This document shows positions 52,628 through 62,308 of a DNA stretch of 64,000 bases, piece after piece; within the stretch, counting starts at the first letter, position 1; each line of letters begins with the position of its first letter. The position numbers and the translations under genes were made by a program. Below the pieces are notes generated by a model. That model worked only from the letters and a program-made list of their open reading frames with translations, was not told the DNA's origin and searched no databases. The stretch is taken from the NCBI RefSeq assembly GCF_009696065.1, contig NZ_VUMS01000007.1:1-64000 (forward strand), read 5' to 3'. The stretch is from Oliverpabstia intestinalis (lineage in GTDB: Bacteria; Bacillota; Clostridia; Lachnospirales; Lachnospiraceae).

Positions 52628-53093
52628 CAACAGAATGACAGAAGAAAAAAGAAAAAGCAGATTTTATCCGCTGAACGGTATCCGGGTCTGTATCGATCGG
52701 GAGGGCGAGACGCTGGCAGGCAGGATGTACAGCAAAATGACAGACGACGTTATGGAGTTTGAAAGTACAAGCAAGATGCTTCTCGAAGCGGACATGCTCT
52801 TCGATGAAAAAGGATATCCACAGCGATTTATGGAGGCGAGAAGCTTTCGGGAAAAGGAAACTACAAGCGCAAGTTACCGACTTCCTGAAGAAATCGTTCC
52901 TGACCATGTGATATGGGAACAGCAGGGAAAATGTTGTACGATAGACATTATCGTCGAGTCCAGAAGAAAGGCAGGATGGCAGGGAACGGTATGTATGCCG
53001 GACAGAAGCCATGTCCGGGAGTTTAAAAGCGAGCTGGAGATGCTGAAGATCATGGAAGTGATGATTGAAATGCAACAGAAGTCAGCAAGCTGA
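52614..53093 (+). CDS. Hypothetical WQG-domain protein
   Basis: The 159-residue soluble protein overlaps the SARP regulator by 14 bases, so it is translationally coupled (AGGAG lies inside the regulator). The N-terminal half contains GRMYSKMTDDVMEFESTSKML. The C-terminal half carries the W-Q-G-x-V motif followed by F-K-S-x-L-E-M-L-K, matching the 61-residue protein upstream of the regulator. I recognise no named domain. Its position, flanking the regulator with a relative on the other side, suggests a role in pilus control or assembly. Confidence 0.65.
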   Translation: MNVSDNRMTEEKRKSRFYPLNGIRVCIDREGETLAGRMYSKMTDDVMEFESTSKMLLEADMLFDEKGYPQRFMEARSFREKETTSASYRLPEEIVPDHVIWEQQGKCCTIDIIVESRRKAGWQGTVCMPDRSHVREFKSELEMLKIMEVMIEMQQKSAS

Positions 53094-53175
53094 CAAAGTA
53101 TTTTTTAAACAGAAATAAATGGAATTGTTCAACATAACATATAAAAGAAAATGAGAAAGGAAGGATGAAGGGTCA

Positions 53176-54636
53176 ATGAAAAAGATAAAACATTTACGAA
53201 CAATCTTTTGGGCTTTTCTGATGATTATGGCTCTGGGACTTCCACTGACACTGCAAAAGGATGTTCTTGCAGCAGAAGAGGGAAGCATCACAGTTAAGCT
53301 GAATAATCTGGACACTCCAAAGAATGATGTTGGATTTATCGCATACCGCGTAGGTAACTGGAGCGGATCAGAAGGAAAATGGGCACTGGATGACAGTCTT
53401 AAGGATACAGGAGTGGAGCTTGATAAACTGGAATATGCAACCGATTGGGACAGCGCAGCACTGAAGCTTGCTTCCGCAAAAGGACTTGAAAAAATCGATT
53501 CCGTATCCGGAAAGACAGATGAATCCGGCACAATGAAATTATCAGAACTTCCATGGGGCATGTACCTGCTGGTACAGAACAGCGGTGAGAGCGAGTACGG
53601 AACGGTTTCCCCATTCCTGGCAGCTATTCCTTATGTAACAGATGGCGGCCGCAAGAGTGATCTCACGGTAGAGCCAAAAGCCCAGGCTCCTGTAAAAGAA
53701 GCGGATGGAAGAATTGAGGTTACAAAGAAAACCGGATATATGGATCCTGAAGCACTCGAGGTGGTTGATCTGATTCCGGCAGATGCAGTTTATTACGTGG
53801 GAATCTTCCAGGATAAGGCAGGAAAGGTTCCATACGGAACGGATTACATCAAAGAGATCCACATGAAGGGTGTCGGCACAGGTACAGCAGTGTTTGAGAA
53901 TCTTCAGGAAGGAACTTATTACATCTTTGAGACAGACAGCAATGGCAATGCATATATTGTAGATGAAGTTCAGGCAGATGCACCATACACATGGGTATGC
54001 CAGCTTGAGAATGGAAGCAGTCAGGAAGTTACATTGGATGGTAAGGCAGAGACACCGGCAGGATCTGTTGCATTTTACAATCTGTATTACGACCTTCCAA
54101 GCGGATTCTTCTATCAGGGTTCCATCAATATTGAAAAGAAAGTTATCGTTGATGGAAAACAGAAAACTGTTTCAGATACATTCTATGCCGGAGTCTTCCG
54201 AGACAAAGAAGGAACAGATCTGTATCAGAATATAGAGCTGGTTCAGAATGGTACAGTAACAGTAAATGTTCCTCTCGGCGGAGAATCAGGTGATGAAACA
54301 ATTACCTATTATGTATATGAGACGGACAAAGATGGCAATCTCATCGACAAAGACAGTTTTGGCTATGTTGTTAGCGGCGAGGGAAAAGCCAAAGTTGAAC
54401 AGGGTAAGATGAACACTGATATTTCAATTACAAATACGAAGAAATCAAGATCCGGCGGATCCGGTGATTCCGGAGATAAGAAAGATTCCGATGGATCTGA
54501 TAAGAAGTCCAACGGGGTTAAAACAGGAGATAACACACCGATCGTGTTCTATATAGGAATCCTTGCAGCAGCACTTGCAGTGATTCTCGTTCTTGTCGGT
54601 AATCGTTACCTGAAGGGAAGAAAAAGACATGAGTAA
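53176..54636 (+). CDS. Sortase-anchored surface protein with VKTGD sorting signal
   Basis: The 486-residue exported protein has a signal peptide (cleavage near VLA-AEEG, residues 33-36) and several Cna-B/pilin-like beta domains (for example LPWGMYLLVQNSG, ENLQEGTYYIFETDSNG). A Gly/Ser/Asp/Lys-rich hinge leads to the C-terminal signal VKTGD (about residue 448), a hydrophobic stretch and the tail KGRKRHE. It probably forms a pilus tip or base subunit. The motif differs from LPxTG of the later subunits, so a different sortase may anchor it. It overlaps the next gene by 8 bases. Confidence 0.82.
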   Translation: MKKIKHLRTIFWAFLMIMALGLPLTLQKDVLAAEEGSITVKLNNLDTPKNDVGFIAYRVGNWSGSEGKWALDDSLKDTGVELDKLEYATDWDSAALKLASAKGLEKIDSVSGKTDESGTMKLSELPWGMYLLVQNSGESEYGTVSPFLAAIPYVTDGGRKSDLTVEPKAQAPVKEADGRIEVTKKTGYMDPEALEVVDLIPADAVYYVGIFQDKAGKVPYGTDYIKEIHMKGVGTGTAVFENLQEGTYYIFETDSNGNAYIVDEVQADAPYTWVCQLENGSSQEVTLDGKAETPAGSVAFYNLYYDLPSGFFYQGSINIEKKVIVDGKQKTVSDTFYAGVFRDKEGTDLYQNIELVQNGTVTVNVPLGGESGDETITYYVYETDKDGNLIDKDSFGYVVSGEGKAKVEQGKMNTDISITNTKKSRSGGSGDSGDKKDSDGSDKKSNGVKTGDNTPIVFYIGILAAALAVILVLVGNRYLKGRKRHE

Positions 54637-54919
54637 TAGAGAAGAAAAGGATCTGTTGAAAAAGCTGAGCCGGCAGGATCTTCTGGAGATGCTGATCGAA
54701 TCGGAAAAGCATGTCGAACAGCTGGAAAAAGAGCTGGAAGAAGCAAAAGAGAAGCTTAGTGATCGCAGGATCATGATCGAGAATTCCGGTTCCATTGCAG
54801 AGGCGGCACTGAAGCTCAGTGGTATCTTCGAAGCAGCACAGGCTGCGGCGGATCAGTATCTTGAAAACATTGGGGTACCGGCCGGAGGAAGACCGGCATC
54901 CGGAAGGGAAGAAGAATGA
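54629..54919 (+). CDS. Small coiled-coil protein of the pilus locus
   Basis: The 96-residue cytoplasmic protein is one long predicted coiled coil (about 5-55, rich in Glu/Lys/Leu) with an alanine-rich second helix. It overlaps the VKTGD protein by 8 bases and the signal peptidase by 4 (ATGA), so all three are translated together. There is no signal peptide. A role in export or assembly is possible from context only. Confidence 0.65.
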   Translation: MSNREEKDLLKKLSRQDLLEMLIESEKHVEQLEKELEEAKEKLSDRRIMIENSGSIAEAALKLSGIFEAAQAAADQYLENIGVPAGGRPASGREEE

Positions 54920-55500
54920 AAAACAGACAGACACCGCCGATACCTCCACTTGAAGATCTGGAAGAGGAGCTTAAGCGGATAAAATATCAGAAGAGATACG
55001 GGCGAATGCTTCGCAGCACAGTGTACACACTGGTGATCGTGGCGGCGATTGCAGTACTGATCGCGGTTCTGGTGTTCCCGGTACTACGTATCCATGGTTC
55101 TTCCATGACGCCGAATCTTACAGATGGAAATATCGTAATATCTCTTAAGAATTCCGGCTATGAAGTAGGAGACTGTATCGCATTCTATTATAACAATAAG
55201 ATCCTGGTAAAAAGGGTTATCGCCCGCTCGGGAGAATGGGTGGACATCGACGAAGACGGTTACGTATATGTCGACGGAGAGAAGCTTGATGAACCTTATG
55301 TAGATGATCATGCACTTGGTGAATGTGACATCACACTTCCCTATCAGGTTCCGGAAGGAAGGGTGTTTGTCATGGGAGATCATAGAAGCGTTTCTGTAGA
55401 CAGCCGTAGTACCAGCATAGGGTGCGTTTCGGATGAACAGATCGTAGGAAAATTGTTGTTAAGAGTCTGGCCGTTAAATGAGTTTGGCCCGGTTCATTAG
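54916..55500 (+). CDS. lepB: Signal peptidase I dedicated to the pilus locus
   Basis: The 194-residue membrane peptidase has a cytoplasmic N-terminus, one membrane segment (about 33-55) and the catalytic dyad Ser63 (GSSMTP) and Lys99 (ILVKRV), with the later box GDHRSVSVDSR (about 153-163). Pilus loci commonly carry their own signal peptidase, some acting as assembly chaperones; here the full dyad is present, so cleavage is expected. The overlap with the coiled-coil gene supports tight co-expression. Confidence 0.9.
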   Translation: MKNRQTPPIPPLEDLEEELKRIKYQKRYGRMLRSTVYTLVIVAAIAVLIAVLVFPVLRIHGSSMTPNLTDGNIVISLKNSGYEVGDCIAFYYNNKILVKRVIARSGEWVDIDEDGYVYVDGEKLDEPYVDDHALGECDITLPYQVPEGRVFVMGDHRSVSVDSRSTSIGCVSDEQIVGKLLLRVWPLNEFGPVH

Positions 55501-55527
55501 TAAATTCAGGAAAAGGAGGGAATCCAA

Positions 55528-58500
55528 ATGGGAAAAGCGTTTCTTAAGAATACTGCCGATCTTCTGCAGAAAAAACATAAGCGGAAACAGTGGCAGAAGA
55601 TTATGATTTCCTTATCTCTGGTGGTAGCACTGCTTACCAGTTGCCTGCTGATTCATCCGGCAATCACAATGTCGCGTCAAGCAACCTGCGGCCAGGAGGA
55701 ACATACACATACAGAGAAATGCTACGAGAAAAAGCTGATCTGTAACAAAGAGGAGCAGAGTATATCGGAGAGCTCTGAAACTGAAGGTGAGGAATCAGTT
55801 GAGGCGCACACTCATTCAGATGCATGCTATGAAAATGTTCTGATCTGTGGTAAGCAGGAGCATACTCATTCAGAAGCATGTTATCCAAAAGAGGAAGATA
55901 AGAAAGAAGAAGTTGCAGCCAATACCGAAGAAGAGAAATCCGAAGATAAGGATGTAAAATCCGAGGATCAAGAAGATAAAGCTGAAGAAAAGACAGAAGA
56001 CACAGAAAAAGCAGAGGCACGTACACTGAAAGTCGATCAGGCAGACTACACTGTAGAGGTTGACTGTCCTGCAGAAGCTAACATCCCGAAGGATGCAAAG
56101 CTTAAGGTACGTGAGATCAAAACTGGAACTGCTGAATATAACGGCTACTATGAGAAAGCTCAGAAAGCTGTAGCGAGCGGTGATGAAACAGATATCTCCT
56201 TCGCAAGATTCTTTGATATCTCCTTCGAGGTAGATGGAAAAGAGATCGAGCCGGAAGCTAAGGTTGAAGTAAAGATTACTTATGATGACAAGGTAGAAGT
56301 ACCTGAAAAAGGAAAAGTTAAATCTGTCCATTTCGGCAATAAGACAGAAGTTCTGGATGTCAAGACAAATGAAAAAAACGGAAAAATGGATGAAGTAAAA
56401 TTTGATGCTGACAGCTTTTCCGTGTATGCGATTGTGGGGACGGAGACCCTGACCGGTGACGTGCTTACAGCAGATGGAAAAACATATACTGTAACTGTTA
56501 CATACGGAGCAGATGCGAAGATACCGGAAGGAGCTTCCCTTAAAATCACAGAGTTTGACGAAAGTTCGCAGGAATATGCAGAGGCAAAGGCTCTGGTAAC
56601 AGAGAAGAAAAAAGCAGAAAACAAGTTCTTCGATGTTTCATCGATGGGACTGGATGCTTTAGACATTTCGATTGTGGATAAAGACGGAAAAGAAATGGAA
56701 CCGGCAGCACCGGTTGGTGTGAAGATTGAAAGAAAGAGCCTGCCGGAAAATGTGGATGAGCAGGACTTACAAAACACGATGGAAGTGGAGCATATCGATG
56801 AAAGCTCCGGAAAAGCCGTTGCATATAAGGTCGCAGATACTAATGATCAGACCTCCGGTACCGTTTCCATTGACAAATCCGGCGCGGTGGCTGAATTTCA
56901 GGTTGGCTCTTTTTCCAAGTTTACAATTACATGGGAAAATAATAAAAACAGTGCAACAGTATTCTTTGTAGACCAGGCTGGAAAAGAAATAACGACAAAT
57001 GCTACCTTAAATACGGTTGCGGCATCCGAAGAGAGTGTAACAGAGCTTGACTTAAGTAAATATGCAGTCAATGGTTATACATTTCAGAATGTACAGCTTG
57101 TCCATAAAGATATTGTGTATCCAAAGGGAGAAACGATTGGGAATAAGCTGAAACCTGTTGCCGATGCAGATGGCAATGTGAAATGGCAGTATACCTATAC
57201 TACGATGCCGGTAGGAGAAACGAAAGAGACAACGCATACCGCTGAAATCGAGGATGAGGATAAGATTTATGCCATCTACAGTAAAGGAAACAGCCTGACG
57301 ACCGTAAGTACCGTCGATAACAAGGCTCTTGGATTCCATCTTTATATGACAGATTATTCGAAGGCCGGAAACGATATCAATATTGGCGGAAGCTATGGAG
57401 ACGGCTCAACGAAGCAGGGCTTGTACGCATCCACGATAGAAGGAGATATCCTGAAAACTGTCGGCGGAACCTCTCTTGAATCCCTGTTTTCAAAGTCCAA
57501 TGAAGTTTCGCACCTGTTCTTAAAATCGGTATACGACGAGACGGGATACTTCTATTATAACAGTGCAGATAACTTTGCATCCTTAAGTGGAAGCAACTTT
57601 ACGGTGTATAACCAGCTGGGAACACCGAGTGGTGACAATAAATTCTACTATAAACGAGGCAATTTCATGCCGTACAATACGCTGAAAACCAGTTCTATCC
57701 GAAATAGAAATTTATATGATGATAATGGTACCGCATTATCCAATACAAACCCAAGATACAATGAAGCCCTTTACGATTTTAATGAAGGAAATAATTTCTA
57801 CTTCGGCATGTATGGAACGGCAGATTTTTATCAGCCGGTAAACGGTCAGGTCAACGGCAGTGATATGATTTATGAATTCACCGGTGACGATGATATGGTT
57901 GTATACATCGACGGAACCCTGGTTCTTGACCTTGGTGGTATTCATGATGCACAGAGCGGTTTTATCAATTTTGCTACCGGTGTTGTCGGGTATACCAATC
58001 AGAAAACGAATCAAGCAGTGAACTGGAATTATACAACCATTAAAAATATGTTTGAAAAGGCTGGAACCCTGAATACAACCAGATGGGATGAAGACACCTT
58101 TGCCGATGGTACAGAGCACAAGATTCAGATTTTCTATCAGGAACGTGGTGCCGGTGCATCAAATCTGAAAATGAAGGTAAACATCCCTCCGATTCCGGAT
58201 GGAAGTATTACCGTCAGCAAAACAGTAGAAGGCCTGGATTCTACTCAGGCAGCAGAAGAAACCTATATTCTTCAGTTAAAGAAAAAAGTTGCCGGAAGCA
58301 ATGAATATGTCGGAGCCGCTAATCAGAAATATACCTTATCGGATGAAACGTCAGTATCTCATACCACAGATGCAGACGGCAAGTTCAGTATAAAGGCCGG
58401 ACAGATTGCCACATTTGCAGGTATTGAAGCCGGAACTGAGATTCAGGTTGTGGAACCGGATACTGGAAGAATTTATGATGTTACTTATACCTCTACAGAC

Positions 58501-59469
58501 AGCAGTGGTAACCTGATTAATTCGAGTGAAGGCGGTTCTGCCGTAGTTCCTGCCGCCGGTTATGTAGCGGTTAAGGTAAAGAATAATGCAGAGCGGCACT
58601 CGAAAAGCCTGACAATTAAGAAAAAGTTCTTTGTAGAAGGAAATGAAGTTGAGGCCGCACCTTCCACGGAAAAATATAACGGTGCAACCTATACCCTGAA
58701 AGAAAGCTCTGACAATGGTGCTACCTGGAATGAACTTTACACCATCAGCTATTCAAGCTTTACCAATGCAGAGTATACCTTCCGTCAGCTTGACCCGAGA
58801 AAACAATATCAGGTTATTGAAAATATCACCTCGGACACAGACGGAGCAGCAGCCGGAACCTATTATGAGAAGACAGAATATGAAGTGGCTGTCGGCAGTA
58901 ATGGGAACGGAACGGTTGCTTCGGGAGTGAAGCTGGAAGATTCAAAGAATAACTTTATTGATAACACGGTTACCTTCAAAAACCATTATCAGAAAGATTA
59001 TGTTTCCTTTATGAAGCATAACGAGGGCAATGACCCATTACCGGGAGCGGTATTTACCCTGTATCAGGCGGATGGAACGACTGTCGTAGAAGATAATCTG
59101 GAATCCGATGAGAATGGAGATTTTACGCCAGACCAGAATTACAAGCTCTCCGAAGGAACCTATTATCTGGTAGAAACATCCGCACCGGCGGGATATAATA
59201 AGCTTGCACATCGTGTAAAAATCGTGGTAGATGCCCTCGGCAGCATCTCCGCAACGATGGAGGGCACCTCCGTCGGAAAAGAACTGGCTGTATTAAACGC
59301 AAATACCAACACTTACGTTATTACAATACAGAATAACCCGGGAATTGAACTCCCGAACACCGGTGGTTCCGGTACCTTACCTTATACATTAAGCGGATTG
59401 GCATTAATGTTCATCGCCGCTTGGATGTACGGTTTCATCATGAGGAGTAGAGGAAGGAGGTTAAATTAA
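55528..59469 (+). CDS. 1313-residue LPNTG adhesin, probable pilus tip protein
   Basis: An N-terminal signal/membrane segment (about 24-48) is followed by three His/Cys boxes of the type HTHxxxCY (H59-C65, H94-C100, H112-C118) with LIC cysteines between. An acidic linker (120-165) precedes two related modules of about 130 residues (about 168-300 and 310-465), each with an IP(K/E)xAxLK(V/I) strand and an F-F-D block. A fibro-slime-like region (about 740-890, GDDDMVVYIDGTLVLDLGGIHDAQSG) and Cna-B domains follow. It ends with LPNTG, a hydrophobic segment and a basic tail. AAAAGGAGGG precedes the ATG. Confidence 0.85.
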   Translation: MGKAFLKNTADLLQKKHKRKQWQKIMISLSLVVALLTSCLLIHPAITMSRQATCGQEEHTHTEKCYEKKLICNKEEQSISESSETEGEESVEAHTHSDACYENVLICGKQEHTHSEACYPKEEDKKEEVAANTEEEKSEDKDVKSEDQEDKAEEKTEDTEKAEARTLKVDQADYTVEVDCPAEANIPKDAKLKVREIKTGTAEYNGYYEKAQKAVASGDETDISFARFFDISFEVDGKEIEPEAKVEVKITYDDKVEVPEKGKVKSVHFGNKTEVLDVKTNEKNGKMDEVKFDADSFSVYAIVGTETLTGDVLTADGKTYTVTVTYGADAKIPEGASLKITEFDESSQEYAEAKALVTEKKKAENKFFDVSSMGLDALDISIVDKDGKEMEPAAPVGVKIERKSLPENVDEQDLQNTMEVEHIDESSGKAVAYKVADTNDQTSGTVSIDKSGAVAEFQVGSFSKFTITWENNKNSATVFFVDQAGKEITTNATLNTVAASEESVTELDLSKYAVNGYTFQNVQLVHKDIVYPKGETIGNKLKPVADADGNVKWQYTYTTMPVGETKETTHTAEIEDEDKIYAIYSKGNSLTTVSTVDNKALGFHLYMTDYSKAGNDINIGGSYGDGSTKQGLYASTIEGDILKTVGGTSLESLFSKSNEVSHLFLKSVYDETGYFYYNSADNFASLSGSNFTVYNQLGTPSGDNKFYYKRGNFMPYNTLKTSSIRNRNLYDDNGTALSNTNPRYNEALYDFNEGNNFYFGMYGTADFYQPVNGQVNGSDMIYEFTGDDDMVVYIDGTLVLDLGGIHDAQSGFINFATGVVGYTNQKTNQAVNWNYTTIKNMFEKAGTLNTTRWDEDTFADGTEHKIQIFYQERGAGASNLKMKVNIPPIPDGSITVSKTVEGLDSTQAAEETYILQLKKKVAGSNEYVGAANQKYTLSDETSVSHTTDADGKFSIKAGQIATFAGIEAGTEIQVVEPDTGRIYDVTYTSTDSSGNLINSSEGGSAVVPAAGYVAVKVKNNAERHSKSLTIKKKFFVEGNEVEAAPSTEKYNGATYTLKESSDNGATWNELYTISYSSFTNAEYTFRQLDPRKQYQVIENITSDTDGAAAGTYYEKTEYEVAVGSNGNGTVASGVKLEDSKNNFIDNTVTFKNHYQKDYVSFMKHNEGNDPLPGAVFTLYQADGTTVVEDNLESDENGDFTPDQNYKLSEGTYYLVETSAPAGYNKLAHRVKIVVDALGSISATMEGTSVGKELAVLNANTNTYVITIQNNPGIELPNTGGSGTLPYTLSGLALMFIAAWMYGFIMRSRGRRLN

Positions 59470-59504
59470 TTGCCTCTGATCTCGACGAAAAAAACGCCGA
59501 ATCT

Positions 59505-59657
59505 GAAACCAGATATAAATAATTAAATACATGGCTGTCTGGAAGATAGTCAGTCGAGTAATCAGACAAACAGCCATAATATACCAGCTGTGGTTAAACA
59601 GCAATAATAACCTGCCCTTCACGGGCGAACAACAATATGATTGTCCCAAAGGGACAG
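59505..59657 (+). promoter_or_regulatory. Structured 5' leader of the major pilin gene
   Basis: Between the adhesin stop and the pilin start lie at least three hairpins: ATGGCTGT...ACAGCCAT (59531-59577), GCCC-TTCAC-GGGC (59614-59626) and TGTCCC-AAA-GGGACA (59642-59656). The last ends 5 bp before AAAGGA. The leader could protect the abundant pilin mRNA or regulate its translation. Confidence 0.6.
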
Positions 59658-59677
59658 AAAAGAAAGGAATGAATAAT

Positions 59678-61054
59678 ATGAAGAAATTAAGAAAGATCTT
59701 CGCTCTGCTGATTGCTATGGTAATGGTACTTGGTATGAGCGTGAGCGCATTCGCTGCGACAGTTCAAGTCAAAGAAGTTATCAATGGAGAAGAGTATACT
59801 GCTTATAAGATTTTGAACTACTCTGACAATGGTAAGACTGGTGACGAGCGTGCGGTTTCTTACTATCTGACAAAAGCTGAATATGATCAGATTGGTACTG
59901 TTCTTACGGATGCAGGTTTCACATTTAAAGCTTCTTCCGATGGAACGCAGTATACAGTAAGTAATGCAGATTTAGTTGATGTTGCTGGAGCAGCTACGTA
60001 TCTGAAAGAACACTTAACTGATCTGGGTAACGCTCTTGGCAAGTTTGGACCGGTAACTGGTGCAAATCATCAAGCTAATTTTACTGGTCTGGGAACAGGA
60101 TATTTCTTTATTACATCTACTGCTGGTTCCTTCGCTGCTCTGCATGACGAAACCGACATTGCAACTGTAGTAGAGAAAAACACCGTTACTACTCCTGATA
60201 AAAAACAGGGCCTGGAAGATGGCACATATGCGGATGCACAGCTTGATGTCAACATCGGCGATACAGTTTATTACGATGCTGAGATCAAGATTGGTAAAGG
60301 TGCAAATTACGAAATCACTGCAACCGATACCCTTTCTACTGGCCTTACACTGAACCATACTGATGGTGAGATTACAGTAGAAGTAAATGGTACAGCTGTT
60401 CCGGCTGCAAACTATGAACTGACTGCTACAGATAGTGGATTTGAAATCGTTTTTGCTGCCAATTATATTGCTACACTGGCAGAGAATACTGTCATTAAGA
60501 TTGAATATAGCGCTGTTGTAAATGAGAATGCAGCAATTGCAACTGCTATCCCGAACACATTTGAGATTGATTATTCTAAGCAGCACTTTGTGGATCACAC
60601 CGATATTAAGACCTATGATGTGAATCTTAAGAAAACTGACGGAACGAATGCACTGGCTGGTGCTAAGTTCAACCTCTTCACATCCGAGAAAGGTGGCACT
60701 GCACTCACGTTCTCAAAAGATAATACTGGCTATTATCTTGATGCAGAAGGAACTGCTGAAATCGATGCTGGCGATGGTACTGGTGTAAACATCCGTGGTC
60801 TTGAGCCGGGTACTTACTGGTTCGAAGAGACAGTAGCTCCGGATGGATATAATAAGCTCGATGTAAGAAAATCTGTAGAAGTGGTTAAAGATGCTACTAA
60901 TACAGCAGAAATCACTGTTATTAACGAGCAGGGTACAGTTCTTCCGTCCACCGGTGGCAGCGGTACCACAATCTTCTACATCATCGGTGCAATCCTTGTA
61001 ATCGGTGCTGGCGTTGTTCTGGTAACTCGCCGTCGCATGAATGCTAACAAGTAA
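59678..61054 (+). CDS. Major pilin, LPSTG-anchored
   Basis: The 458-residue pilin has a signal peptide (cleavage after SAFA, about residue 26), an N-terminal pilin domain, a middle isopeptide domain (about 170-300, VNIGDTVYYDAEIKIG), a SpaA-like domain with the E-box region LEPGTYWFEETVAPDGY (about 378-394) and the signal LPSTGGSGTT, a hydrophobic segment and the RRRM tail. It resembles SpaA/FimA shaft subunits that class C sortases polymerise. ATG 59678 is preferred over 59669 because AAAGGA lies 9 bases before it. Confidence 0.88.
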   Translation: MKKLRKIFALLIAMVMVLGMSVSAFAATVQVKEVINGEEYTAYKILNYSDNGKTGDERAVSYYLTKAEYDQIGTVLTDAGFTFKASSDGTQYTVSNADLVDVAGAATYLKEHLTDLGNALGKFGPVTGANHQANFTGLGTGYFFITSTAGSFAALHDETDIATVVEKNTVTTPDKKQGLEDGTYADAQLDVNIGDTVYYDAEIKIGKGANYEITATDTLSTGLTLNHTDGEITVEVNGTAVPAANYELTATDSGFEIVFAANYIATLAENTVIKIEYSAVVNENAAIATAIPNTFEIDYSKQHFVDHTDIKTYDVNLKKTDGTNALAGAKFNLFTSEKGGTALTFSKDNTGYYLDAEGTAEIDAGDGTGVNIRGLEPGTYWFEETVAPDGYNKLDVRKSVEVVKDATNTAEITVINEQGTVLPSTGGSGTTIFYIIGAILVIGAGVVLVTRRRMNANK

Positions 61055-61206
61055 TTGGAACACCTGATCAACGCACATGGCACCTCGGCATTTGAGCTTT
61101 GAAATCAGAGTGAAGAATGATAGGGGAACTAAGCAATACTATTGAGGCCACCTGCCACTTTTCCGGTAGGGCACCTCACCAAAACAAAACATTAACCCAT
61201 CAAAAA

Positions 61207-61234
61207 GGGAGCCTGACCGACAGGCCGGGCTCCC
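61207..61234 (+). terminator. GC-rich hairpin after the major pilin
   Basis: GGGAGCC pairs with GGGCTCCC, with an inner CCTG/CAGG option, and is followed by GGGGG rather than Ts. It probably stabilises the 3' end of the pilin mRNA or attenuates read-through. Confidence 0.55.
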
Positions 61235-61265
61235 GGGGGTTACAACTACTTACATGATGCCTTAG

Positions 61266-62258
61266 CATCACCGGAACGAAAAAGAACCGGGTGATACACC
61301 CGATCCGGACTTGGTTCCGACAACAACAGAAAATGGAACAACAACAGCATTAAGTGGTTCAAATACAGCAGCGATCGGTGATGTTGTTAATTATCAGATT
61401 ACATTCAATGCAACAAACTTTGAAACAAATGATAAACTGACGAAAGCTATTACACAGTATGAAGTTGAAGATACTCCAACTGCTCTTGATATTGATGCGT
61501 CTAGTGTAGATGTTAAAGTTGGTAATACTACTTTAGAAACATCTAAATACACTGTTAATAAAGCAACAGATACAGGAAAATTAACTATTACTATCCCATG
61601 GCAGACAGACAATGGAGATGGTACCTACAATGCATTATATGATTCTCCATCTTTGGTTACTATAACATATTCTGCAACAGTTACTGGAGAAGCAATAGAT
61701 TATGCAACGAATGCTGCAAAAGTTAAATATAATGACGAAGAATTAAATGGCGGAACAACAACTACAGAAACATATTATTTTGATATTGTAAAAGATAATG
61801 ATAAAGATGAAGTATTAACAGGTGCAGAATTCAAACTTTATGATGCAGCAACTGGTGGAAACGAAATTCCTGTTGTTAAGATTTCTGATGGTGTTTATCG
61901 TGTAGCAGAAGCAACTGAAACAGGAGTAGCTATCGAAGCAGGTAAAGCACGAATTCAGGGTCTTGATGGAACAAAGACATATTATCTTGAAGAGACAACA
62001 GCTCCAGTTGGATATAATATTCTTACAAGTCGTGTTGAAGTAGCAATTAATAATAATGACAATCCAGCAACTGTAGAAAATGATCAGGATGTTACAAAAT
62101 ATGTAAGTGGTGGTGTTGAAATCGTGAACCAGCGTGGTGCTGAGCTTCCATCCACAGGTGGCATCGGTACAACAATCTTCTACGTAATCGGTGCAATCCT
62201 TGTGATCGGTGCCGGAATCGTTCTGGTAACCCGCAGAAGAATGTATCATAACTCATAA
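61266..62258 (+). pseudogene. 5'-truncated second pilin, candidate silent cassette
   Basis: The frame opens after a TAG at 61263-61265 with HHRNEKEPGDTPDPDLVPTTTEN and runs to a complete pilin end: isopeptide domain (IGDVVNYQITFNATNF), E-box region KTYYLEETTAPVGY, LPSTGGIGTT, hydrophobic segment and RRRM tail. The signal peptide and first domain are missing, and no ATG with a ribosome site exists; the first possible start is a bare TTG at 61311. Most of it is much more AT-rich than the intact pilin, while the last 160 bp closely match it, giving a mosaic look. Confidence 0.78.
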
Positions 62259-62281
62259 TATGTCTATCTGAATCATCCATA

Positions 62282-62308
62282 GGAGGAGCGGCATTAATGC
62301 CGCCCTCC
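62282..62308 (+). terminator. Palindrome after the pilin cassette
   Basis: GCGGCATTAATGCCGC is a perfect 16-bp palindrome extended by GGAGGA/CCTCC, followed by GGGGG as at 61235. The gap 62259-62574 (316 bp) also holds the terminator at 62459 and no gene. Confidence 0.6.

Noticed and set aside
55870-56331. 153-codon minus-strand frame rich in Phe/Leu
   Set aside because: It is the antisense of the acidic linker of the adhesin, where Glu/Lys codons read as Phe/Leu; no start signals.
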